Shown here one piece after another: positions 50,921 through 61,854 of a stretch of DNA of 64,000 nt. The stretch is taken from the NCBI RefSeq assembly GCF_025698545.1, contig NC_068565.1:124001-188000 (forward strand), written 5' to 3'. The position numbers were made by a program, and so were the translations under genes. The stretch is from Gossypium raimondii (lineage: Eukaryota; Streptophyta; Magnoliopsida; Malvales; Malvaceae). Under the pieces are notes generated by a model. It did no database searches and had not been told where the DNA came from. It was given only the letters and a program-made list of their open reading frames with translations. Position 1 is the stretch's first letter; each line of letters starts with the position of its first letter.

Positions 50921-53900
50921 ATGGGTTTTGTGGGTACTGTGTTGGGCATTTTTGGATTCGGATTTGGGATTACAGCGGGTCTTGTGATCGGTTATTACTT
51001 CTTCATCTACATCCAGCCTAGCGATGTCGCGGTAATCCTTGTTTATGCAGTAGAAAAGTTGTTTTATTGCTTAGAGTTCTTATTAGATTGAAGTTCAAGT
51101 TAAAATATGTTGATTCCTTTGATTTTTTCTCAAACATGGTTAGTTTATTAGACGATTAGTAGATGCTTATTAGAGAAAATGGCTTTCGAAAATTTTAAGA
51201 TTGCATAAAGGCTTTAAGCTATTATTGTTACCTGTCGACATTGCATGAAATAGTTTCCTTATTCGTTTTGCATCCTGAATGAATGAATTAACTAGTTAAA
51301 TTCTTCAGTCATGTAACTGGTGGGAGCCGTAGCATTCAAAATCAACTCAAATCACAGTAGCTTAATCACATCATACGCTTATATTGTTTGAAATTTTGAA
51401 TCAATGTTTTAATTTCAGGGTTTAGTTTTCATTCTAGTATCAGGGGCCTCTAAAATAAGCTACAAATGGGGCTTCTAGATCTTTTGTAATTTGTTCTTGA
51501 AAAATGTCGGAAAAGGAACATACAACGAGAGCTGAAAGAAAAAGAATGTCACATGAATATTTGATATCTGTCTCCTTTGTTTACGTTTTATGGAGTTTTA
51601 TTTATATACATGTTTGTTTTACCAGGATCCAGAAATCCGACCTCTGGTCGAGGAAGATCAAGAGACATTACAAAAGATGCTTCCAGAGATACCATTCTGG
51701 GTAAAAAACCCAGACTACGATCGTGTAAAGAGCTACCATTTATGTTTATCACAATCTTCCCATGTCCTTATGCCTTACTGCAATGGAATCTAAAAGCTAT
51801 TTTCAATTTTGGTTCTGGTTTTTTTGTGTAGCTTGACTGGCTAAACAAGTTTTTGGAGTATATGTGGCCTAATCTTAACAAGGTTTAACTTCTAGTCCCC
51901 ACTAACAGTTATCTTTTCTTGGTATCTTGGTTTTTTCTGAACATGTTTGTCCTCAGCTCTTTTTCTCATGTACTTGGTCTTTTGTAGGCCATCTGCGCAA
52001 CTGTCAAGGGCATTGTCAAACCCATAATTGATGAACAAATTCCACAATATAAAATTGATGCTGTTGAATTTGAAGCACTTACATTAGGATCTTTGCCGCC
52101 AACTTTCCAAGGTTAGTTAATCAATTGCCCTAATGGTTGTTCTTCCACCTATTAATCCTGTGTCACTTGTCCTTTTGTTTAGAAAGGCATCTTCAGGAGA
52201 AGCTGAGTAAATACGGAGAACTCTGCTTGGTAATCTTGAATAGGTATTGGAAATAGTGAAAATGAAATTGTATTTAGCATGAATGTTATCTTGGAATGCC
52301 ACATTCTAGGATGTGGTAAATTATTGGAGAAGTCAGCATGTCACAAAAAAGACAAGGTAGATTATTTTATTATGTTAATTTTAATACTTTGCGCTCCATG
52401 CTGAGATAGATTTTAGGCCACACGATAAAGGTAGGTTAAGTCTTTCCTATACCGAAACTAGAGGTGTATCTCTTGCATTGGATGTTTAGATGTGGGAGAA
52501 GCATACTCCTCCCACAAATGTTTGGTGCTTAAAGTCATTAAATAAGAGCCTACATTTTCATATAGAAAACCATATATTTCTTTTCTTTTCCTTGAGATTT
52601 CTTCCTGATCTTGTTTATCTTCTTCTCATTGATAGGTATGAAGATTTATGTCACGGAAGAGAAGGAGCTAATCATGGAACCATCAATAAAATGGGCAGCA
52701 AATGCCAATGTTACTATTGCTGTAAAAGCATATGGACTGAAGGCAACTGCTCAGGTCATTACGATTTTACATTGAACTATTTGTGTTGGAGATCTGGGAG
52801 AGGTTGTTTGTTAATTGTGTTGCTTGGATTGTTGCAGGTTGTTGATTTGCAAGTGTTTGCTCTACCACGCATTACCTTGAAGCCTTTGGTCCCAAGCTTT
52901 CCATGTTTTGCAAACATCTTCGTCTCTTTGATGGATAAGGTTTGGTATTATGGATAAAATTAAATACAAATTCCATTATTTGTATCTTTGATATTCCAAC
53001 ATTTTAATGTGATAAAGTATATTATAGATTTTAACTACAAATTTTGTGCCTATCCACGTAAAGTAAATGCTAGGTGTGCCCTTTCTTTGACACGTATTTA
53101 GTAGGTAAATGGAATAGTATTTTATAGACCAAATATAAAGGTAGCCAGAGTACTCTTATCTAGCATCAACTCCCTTAGACTATTAATTCATCAGCTCTAA
53201 GTAGATGGGCCTTTTAGAATACTCTAGGAATTGACCATTGTGCGCAAGCTGTGACATTCTCTAAACTTTTCTATGCTGGTACCCAGATTTCACTTTAAGA
53301 CATCATGTTTTTCAAATTTCATGATGAAGTATAATTGAGTTTCGGAATGATATCTTGATCTCCAAAATTGATCAAATAATTTTTTTTTTATTGTTACATT
53401 TTTGGTATTCAGCACTTGATAGTTCTGAAGCCAAAGTAGCCCTTCAATAAATAAATCCTAGTTTCCCATAGACTTTTTCAAGACCATCTTATCAGTAGGG
53501 ATGTTGAAGTAGACTAATATTAATATGTTCAGACATTCTTGTAAAAATATAAGAGGAACTTGTATAGATAACTCTTAATGAATGAGTGAGTATTCAAATG
53601 CACAAATTATAATTGCAAAAAGGGGGAACTATATCACTGCTCTGGTTCATTAGCCTAAGGAAATCAGTTCACTGGATAACTCTTAATGAAAGGTTTAAGC
53701 ATCCAATTGCACAAGTTACATTTGAGAAATGGGAGATCTGTGTCATAGCTTCTAGTTTACTAGTCTACATATACGGTAATTAGTTTACTTTCTCTCTTTT
53801 GGATGTATTATTTCTTCCTTTCCTTTTCACTTTTAGATGAATAGTGATTGGCTCTTTCCTTTTCTTTTTTGGTCCTCTTGTCTGCAGCCTTATGTTGACT

Positions 53901-56526
53901 TTGGGCTGAAGGTTGTAGGGATTGATCTCATGTCAGTACCTATTCTCTACAGGTTTGTCCAGGTAAAATGTCATATAATTCTCTGGCTCATTCTCTTTTA
54001 GGCATTGTTTTCCCTTAAATGCAAAAGTTTTATCCATAGAAGTTCTCATTAATGCCCAACTGGCTTTGTCTATATGAATCATAGTTTTGAATGTTAAATA
54101 AGTCACTGTAATGCAGGAAATTATCAAAGATCAGGTAGCCAACATGTATCATTGGCCTAAAACTCTTGAAGTACAAATTCTGGATCCAGCAAAGTAAGCT
54201 TCAAGATGCTATCATGTTTTTTATTCTAAGTTATGTTTGTCATTTTTTTTTTACTTTCACCTTTTAATTCTTGGCTTATAAACCCATTTGAACTTGCAGA
54301 GCTTTTGATCGACCTGTAGGACTTCTTCATGTGAAAGTTATAAGGGCGCTGAAACTACAAAAGAAAGATCTTTTGGGTGCATCAGACCCTTATGTGAAAA
54401 TAAAGCTAACCGATAGTAAGCTTCCGTCTAAACAAACCACAGTGAAGATGAAGAACTTGAACCCTGAATGGAATGAGGATTTCAACTTTACAGTTAAAGA
54501 TCCACTAACGCAGATCTTAAAACTTCATGTTATCGACTGGGAACAGGTAAGTTTTCATGGGTTTTGGTTAAATCACTTTTTGGAGCTTGAACTTAACAAC
54601 TATTTCACATTAGGGCCTTAACTTTTTTTTTTTGTCTAAGTTAGGATTTAAACTTGACAATTGTTCTCACATTAGAACTTGAACCTTTTTTTGACTAAGT
54701 TAGTCCAGGATATTTTCTTGAAAACCCTAAAATTTAGGTTTCAATGTGAGAACAATTGTCAAACTTAAACCTCAATACGGGAACAATTATTAAGTTTAAG
54801 AATTAACTTAAATAAAAAAAATATTCAAACCCTAATTGGCAAGTTTAAGGCCTTGAACCAAAAAAAAATTTAAACCCAATATAGGAATAGTTACTAATTT
54901 TCGTGCTCCAAATAGTGGTTTAACTTTTTTTTTTTTTTTATGATGCGAAGTTTTAAGCTCTTTCTTTTTTCACCTTGTTGTTACCTTAAATATTAGTTGT
55001 TTTGCTCAGATTGGCAAGCATGACAAAATGGGTATGAATGAGGTTCCACTGAAAGATCTTACTCCAGATGAGCCAAAACTTATGACCCTTGCACTCGTTA
55101 AAAAAAAAGATACAAACGATGCTCAAAACGACAAGTCTCGTGGGCAGCTTGTAGTGGAACTAACATATAAGCCCTTCAAAGAAGAAGAGCTACCGAAAAC
55201 TTTCCAACAAACGAAAACATTGCTGGTTAGGGCTCCTGATAATACACCTGATGGTGGAGGTATGCTTGTAGTCATAGTCCATGAGGCAGAAGATGTCGAA
55301 GGAAAGCATCACAATAATCCGTATGTGCGTATTCTCTTTAGAGGCGAGAAGAGAAAGACTAAGGTATGTTATTTATATCCCAATAGCTGCATCAAATCAG
55401 TTGAGTACACATACAAAAGAAAAGGTGAATGTACCTTAGAGGTCACTTTATTATAGAGACTTCATCAAATTAGTCCCTCTACTATTAAATGGATCAATTT
55501 AGTCTCTTTACTATTAAAAATAATCAAATAATGTCAAATTGGAATAGAGCTAACATTCACTCTTTAAAAAATATCATTTATTGTTTAAATTTTTGTTAAT
55601 GAATTCTTTTGTTTGAAATTAAACGCAATTGAAAAAATAATTTTAAATTTTTTTGTATAGAAAATGTTAACTCTGTTATAATTTGGACTTATTTGATTCT
55701 TTTAATAGTATAAAGGCTAAATTGATCCATTTAATAGAGGATTAATTTGATCCAATCCCTATAATATATGTACCTCCCAGGTACTTTAACCGTTATTTAT
55801 ATCCCAATAGCAGACATATCAGTTGAGTTCGCATGCAAAAGAAACAATGAATGTATCTTGGAGTTCACTCTATTATAGGACCTTATCAAATTAGTCTGTT
55901 TACTATTAAATGGATCAATTTAGTCTTTGTATTATTAAAAGAACCAAATAATGTCAAATTAGAATAGGCTTGACATTTATTGTATAAAATGTCATTTACT
56001 ATTTAATAGAGTTAATATATTTAAAGTATTTATGGTTTAGTAAATTAAATTTTTGTTTGGAATTGAATTACAATTGAAAAAAATAATTTTTAAGATATTT
56101 TTTATACAATAAATGTTAACTCTATTATAATTTAGCTTTATTTAATTCTTTTTAATAGTATAAGGATTAAATTGATCCATTTAATAATAGAGGGACTAAT
56201 TTGATCCAGTCCCTATGATACAGGGACCTCCTAGGTACTTTAACCAAAAGAAACACAAGCATGGCACCCAAGTGATGGTTTCCTTATCAGTTGTTTGTAT
56301 TGGTTGACATGTTGTGTAATTTTATTTATTGGTGCAGAAAATAAGGAAAACCAGAGATCCAAGATGGGAAGAAGAGTTCACGTTTATGTTAGATGAACCC
56401 CCTATAAATGATAAAATTCATTTGGAAGTTTACAGCAGTTCATCAAGGATAGGCCTGCGGCGCCCAAAGGTACTCTTTTTGCACCATTGCTTGCATGTTA
56501 TGTACCATTATCTCTTTCGTTTTACA

Positions 56527-56576
<50 letters not shown>

Positions 56577-56993
56577 GACTTGGGTTTGGTCCAAGGGACC
56601 CTGAACCCCATGGTTCCAGGCACACACCGTGGATGTCTCAAGTGCTCAGGTCTATAAAGATATACGGCATGGTTGTTGTTTAGAGACTACCATTGCAACA
56701 TGTTTAAAATACACACACTTTCACTCACATACTCGTAACTAACATTTACCACTGAGTCGGAGTAACATAGATGCCAACATTTTTGCCAGGCATTCCAAGT
56801 ATGATTTTTTAGATTGCCGCAATTATACATACAATCAACTATATATGTATTTATGGAACAGGAATCACTAGGTTTTATCGATATCAATCTCTCAAATGTT
56901 GTTAACAACAAAAGAATTAATGAGAGATACCATCTCATTGATTCTAAAAATGGACGGATTCAAATTGAGTTGCAGTGGAGAACTAAAGATTAA
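50921..56993 (+). CDS. Synaptotagmin SYT1-type ER-plasma membrane tether
   Basis: Twelve exons close in frame to 540 aa (Arabidopsis SYT1 has 541): 50921-51031, 51626-51724, 51832-51882, 51988-52111, 52636-52754, 52838-52939, 53888-53962, 54117-54193, 54300-54546, 55010-55363, 56338-56469 and 56862-56993. The start MGFVGTVLG is preferred to the ATG 21 bases upstream because it matches the family. Order: an N-terminal membrane anchor (FGITAGLVIGYYFFIYI); an SMP lipid-binding domain (about 70-250: LDWLNKFLEYMWP, LTLGSLPPTFQGMKIY, PCFANIFVSLMDK); a C2A domain (about 258-370) with calcium-loop residues in LLGASDPYVK and DWEQIGKHDKMG; and a C2B domain (about 417-540: VVIVHEAEDVEGKHH). The protein tethers ER to plasma membrane and supports membrane repair, freezing and salt tolerance, and viral movement in Arabidopsis. 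C2B has fewer acidic ligands, as usual. The introns hold several MITEs. Confidence 0.95.
54566..54924. mobile_element. MITE family C in SYT1 intron 9
   Basis: GGTTAAATCACTTTTTGGAG at the left is mirrored at the right (complement GTTAAACCACTATTTGGAGC). The interior repeats phrases such as 'gtgagaacaattgtc' in both directions and has no ORF. Decayed relatives lie near 12209-12420 and 17300-17415. Confidence 0.65.
55369..56245. repeat. Tandem duplication with two MITE family B copies in SYT1 intron 10
   Basis: Unit 1 (about 55369-55791) and unit 2 (about 55793-56245) both open with 'gttatttatatcccaatag' and both close with 'ggtactttaacc'. Each contains an inverted-repeat element whose arms carry AAATGGATCAATTTAGTC and its inverse. 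Unit 1 starts just after the donor site of exon 10, so the duplication took in intron sequence together with the element. The exon itself was not copied. Confidence 0.75.
56530..56572. repeat. (TA)n microsatellite in SYT1 intron 11
   Basis: About 21 TA units. The run is noncoding and likely variable. Confidence 0.9.
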
Positions 56994-58015
56994 CATGTTT
57001 CTTTCTTTTACCTTGAATGTTGTTGAATTTTTTCCAATGAAATTAAACCATCTCTTAATTTTTTTCATTTGATTGAATAGGTCTTTGTTTGCTTCTGTAT
57101 ACTATTGTGATAATAGCACCAATTAAAAACAATCTATTATAATGGTTTTATACATTAATCAGTGTTTAATGATATTTAAAAATAAAATATATATGATGCA
57201 TTCGTATGTAGGGTAAGTCTAGAAGAAAAATTATGAGAATCAAAATTGAATTATAAATTCATATATCAGTTTATGTTTTAATCATTTTAAAAGAACTAAA
57301 CATATATTTTTTTTCATTTTGGATGGTTAAATTGTAATTTTATTATATATAAATTTATAATTTAATAATTTATAAAAGGGACAAAATTGTAATTGTAATT
57401 GTAATTTTCTTAGAAGCTAGGGCTCCTCCTATTTGTCCCTTACATTTGCGGCATATGTGTATTTAAGATTTGAAATGAAAAATTAATCCTTGAATTTGGC
57501 TAATTTTTTTATCTTTTTAATGTCATGTTAATTTCATTATTGAAATTGTGATAACATAACATTTTGAGATCATATCACATCATTGCTTAAAAATACATTA
57601 AATTTTTAAAATATATTATATCATTATAAATGTTGCCTTATCTTTAATGAGAACATGTAAATTCATAACTAATTTTATATTCATATTCAAATACATATAC
57701 ATATACATGTGCATCAACACAAACATCAAATAGTTAATGGAGCTAAAACAATAATAAAAGCACTACCATTTCCTGATAATTGCTTGAAATTATTTGTTAA
57801 TAATAGTTGCCAAATATAATTAACTAAAAAACAGGTGAGCTACAATATTTTTTAAGTGAAGCCTATATTTCTTGGTCTTTGATCTAATAAAGTAGTTCAT
57901 AAAGGAAATGATACAATGGAGCAAAATATGAATCAAATATATTAGAAAGAAATCAGCAAAATAAAAAACAACAAAAAGGAAAAATCCTCTCAGTTTTTTT
58001 ATATAAACAGGAGCT
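56994..58015. other. Convergent spacer between SYT1 and the cyclophilin
   Basis: The 3' untranslated regions of both genes meet here. The middle is AT-rich with a diffuse repeat ('gaccaaaattgtaattg'-like phrases at about 57340-57410). No gene is supported. Confidence 0.4.
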
Positions 58016-61000
58016 TCATGTTTCCTCATCCCATTTGCTCTTTGGTATCTCACCGGAGTCGGCGATTATCACCTTCTTTCTAGGTTTCCCACTGTAGGTC
58101 CCGGCTCCGCCTTCGATCATATACACAATGTCCATGCCTTGAATAACCTTACCGAAAACAACATGCTCTCCATCCAACCTGAAACGATCATATATCACGA
58201 TTATAAAATTTAGTCATTCACTCAATCGACAAGAAATTTTGTTATGAGAAAAGAGTAAAGGAATTCGAGATAGAACATCTCAAATTATTGTTGAGATAAA
58301 CAGGCATACGGTTAGTAACCTTTCGTAGTCAATGCATTTCACATTAATCGTTCAAATAATGATAAAAGTACTATGAAGACCTCTATTCTAGGAACCAAAT
58401 TGCATTTTGCTCCTCTACTTAAAATGGTCAAATTGGTCCCTATACATTAGATCAAAGAACAAATTGATTCTTTCTGTTAAAAATCATCCACTGTACTTTT
58501 ACAAACTGGCTTGGTTGATAAAATAACCAGACAGGGACACATGACATGCCACGTGTACCTCATGAAGACTACATAAACTTGTTTTTAATAGTAAAAATTG
58601 ATGGAATTTTTTTAACAAAAAGATTCAATTTGCTCTTTAATCTAAGATACAAGAACTAATTTGCTCATTTTTTTAATGAGGCAAAATGCAATCCGACTCT
58701 TAGTACAAAAGCCTACATAAAACTTTTACCTCCCGACAATTGGAATAACCAAAAAACATATTTATTTTAGTATATCGATATGCAGCTTTGTTCAATTATT
58801 ATAATTCTCTACATTAGGATTCTACACGCATTTTTTGTTTTCAGTCTAATTCTTCCTACATACAGCTAGATTTCGACATGCTACTACGTCGTTTAGCTTA
58901 CCAACTGGCTTTGACAGTGGTGATATAAAACTGAGAGCCATTGGAATCAGGTCCTGAATTAGCCATGGAAACTACACCTGCAAAATTTGAAGAAAATTCG
59001 AATATTAAATGGAAGAACCTTGAAAACCAAGACAACGTTAAAAGCTTCTAAGTTCCGAAAGTTGTGTTGTATCTAAACGCGAAAGACAAGACAGTTAAAC
59101 TAATACATGTAAGAATACCTGCATGTGAATGTTTTATCTTAAAGTTCTCATCAGCGAAGGTGCCACCATATATAGACTCACTTCCTCTTCCATCACCATG
59201 AATGATATCACCGCCTTGAACCACGAATCCAGATATTATGCGATGGAATGGCGTTCCCTTATAATGAAGTGCTTTCCCCTTAGCACCCTTGCCTTTCTCT
59301 CCTGCAATTTTAAAGCAAAAATTTAAGCATATTTACCATCTAAAATTTATACTGCCTACAAAATTAACACAGATAAGACTTTAAGTACCTGTACACAAAG
59401 CCCTGAAATTTTCTGCAAACAAAAACGTAAAAACAATAGCGATATTAAGTAGCAAGCAACAAGCATAAATAAATATTATAAAATCCAAAATTTTCAATAA
59501 CAAATGAAACAAGTTCTAGTAAAAAATGGAAACAATTGGAGAAAGAAAATTAATACAGGCGAATCAACAGCAAGGTAAGCTTATATCACACAATAATAAT
59601 GGCGGTAAAAATACCAGAGGCAAAGAGGAAACTGGTTCTTTTGTCAAAATTTCATTCATTTTTATGGTTAAAAATTGGTCCTTGTACATCAAAATGCGGT
59701 AACCGTGGCACATCACATGTAATTGTATGGTTATTCTTCAATCACACTAGTTTTTAACGGTGGAAATGGATTTGCTATTTGATCTAACAAACATGAACTA
59801 ATTTGCCCATTTCTTGAGTAAAATGGACAAAATGCAATCCAACTCCTAGTATAGAGGCTTTCATGGTACTTTTACCAATTAACGGCATATGACAAGGCTG
59901 AGAGTAGCTTGTACATTTTGCTAACGAGCCCATGGTTTCAAGAAATTAAGTTTACAGAGAACTAAAACTACCAGACAGAAAATTAAAATTTAAAACATAC
60001 CAACAGTTTTTGGTACAACTTCGCCATACAATCCAATAACTATTCTACCTGTAAAACACAAATTATACAAAAAAAAAATGTAAGCTAAAAAAAGGATAAG
60101 ATTTCTTCTCATCACTTATCCTATCCTGTAGGAATAGGTGAAGGCGTTGTACCTACACGCTGGCCATCAATATCCACATCCAAGTATACTCTGTGAGTGA
60201 TTTCATGCTCTTCTTCTACAATCTTCTCTTCCTCCTAAGAAGCACAAAATACAAACTATTATTGCATTAATCTATCAAGATCGATACACATTAAAGGAAA
60301 TTGCAGCCTCGAGCTTGTCTCAACCAAGCACATTCAGTTATAAAGTTCAAATTTTGAACAAGCGAATGCTCAGATTATAAGAGTATTGCATCTTTCATGA
60401 AGGGTATCACAGAAACAAGCTTTAAACTAAGCCTATATTACTTAGATGTTAGAGTCAGATACAGATACTTATCTAACATAGATATATTCAATTTTACTTT
60501 TTTCTAAATTCTTTTCATGTATTTAAAAGGGTTCAAACATGAGTACTTGAAGTAAAACTAGGCCTATGATATGAATATATGTGTGCATGTATGTATAACA
60601 TAAATATATTCATTTTTTCTAATTTTTCCATGTACTTAAGTACTTCAAGTAAACGAATACTCAAAGCAACATAAAACTAGACTATTCAATGCAATCTGAG
60701 ATAAACAATATCAAAAATGAAAAAAATCCAATAAATTCAAGAAAATTCCACACAGATCAACAAAATCAAATCAAAACGAAACACAACCAACCAAATTCAT
60801 GAAACTAAAATTTAAATAACAACCCAAATCTGTTCTACAGTACAAAAAACAAGAAATAAACAAAAAAAAATCCAAATCAGATCCAAAGGGCAACATATTT
60901 ACACATAATCCTAGAGATGGGTATATAAAAATGAACAAGAAAAAGTTTTAAAAAAAACGCACCCGTTTGGCTCCTGAGAAAGCGAAAATGAGGAGAATTG

Positions 61001-61061
61001 AGAGAGAAATGAAGAGAAGAAGGCACCGAGGCTGTATCAAAATCGAGATCTCCCGACGCAT
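58016..61061 (-). CDS. Secretory-pathway cyclophilin (CYP21-1 type peptidyl-prolyl isomerase)
   Basis: Seven exons close in frame to 224 aa, the length of Arabidopsis CYP21-1: 60963-61061, 60153-60234, 60001-60048, 59389-59412, 59119-59301, 58902-58977 and 58016-58178. The N-terminus [20 protein letters not shown] and the next residues form a signal peptide or anchor with a hydrophobic core (about 15-29). The cyclophilin domain starts at [15 protein letters not shown]. Active-site landmarks are [14 protein letters not shown] (catalytic Arg), [17 protein letters not shown], the Trp of [13 protein letters not shown], and the matching His. The tail is [14 protein letters not shown]. Cyclophilins speed isomerisation of prolyl peptide bonds during folding, here probably in the ER or at the membrane. 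Exon 4 is only 24 bases, a true microexon. Introns 3 and 6 each hold a copy of MITE family A. Confidence 0.94.
58361..58730. mobile_element. MITE family A, copy 2 (cyclophilin intron 6)
   Basis: The ends are GATAAAAGTACTATGAAGAC and, inverted, the complement of AACTTTTACC. The interior shows the family's paired 'tagatcaaagaacaaattg' and 'aatttgctctttaatcta' motifs, plus an insert-like stretch containing 'tgacatgccacgtgtac' that is missing from copy 1. Confidence 0.7.
59637..59876. mobile_element. MITE family A, copy 3, truncated (cyclophilin intron 3)
   Basis: The right end is well preserved ('aatccaactcctagtatagaggctttcatggtacttttacc'), but the left end is not recognisable. The interior matches copies 1 and 2 ('ctagtttttaacggtggaaatgga'). 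Confidence 0.65.
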
Positions 61062-61854
61062 TTTTTTTTCCCGAAAGTTCTAAATTTTTTGCCCTAATTA
61101 TTAACAATAAATCTTAATTTGATTTTCCATGAGAATTACAATGACAGGAGAAAAGGGATCTTATATTCTTTTTTCTCAAACACTATCAGTCTCGGACTCA
61201 GTCGCCAAAGAAGAAGACTGAATGAGTTTGGGCGTCGAGTTTTATTATACTATTAATTATATTTATTTTTTTTGGAAAGGAGTTTCTTTAAAGCTTTGAT
61301 TGTGAGATTCAGAAGCCCCATAACTCTTTTTAAGCAAGTTCTTTTTGGACCAGGACCGGTACTCATCGGTTTTTAAATTCCAATCCTCAATTAAATAAAT
61401 TATTAAAATTTATAAAAATAAGAATATTAAAAATTCAGTTTAACAGATTAATATCGATTCCCAAGCCAATCAATTTATATACTTCTCCAAATTGATCCTT
61501 CAATCGATTTTTAATTTGACCAATTGATTCAATTCAATTCAAACAACATTAATTTTAAAAGAAATTTCAGTGTGACCAAAGATAAAAGTGTAAATATAAT
61601 AACAAGCAAGTAGGGCACTCACAAGGTATTCGAGTTAAACTCAAAAAAATTTAAATTTTATTTAATAATTATCTAGTCAAGTTTTAGCTTAAACAATTTG
61701 AGCTATTAATCGAGTTGAATTCAAGTATTATAATACTTAATTGAATGATTTACAAATCTAATCAAACTTTTCATTTTAATATATATTTTATATTTACAAA
61801 ATTACATTTATATTTTTATTATATAAAAGAGGTTAATTACGAAAAAATTTAAAC
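61062..61854. other. Cyclophilin upstream region and AT-rich spacer
   Basis: 61062-61250 holds the cyclophilin leader and promoter. The remainder is AT-rich with no gene visible. It ends at a T run that marks the tail of the LINE. Confidence 0.4.

Noticed and set aside
52490-52957. 155-codon plus-strand frame overlapping SYT1 exons 5 and 6
   Set aside because: Wrong frame; the SMP-domain reading in the exon model matches the family throughout.
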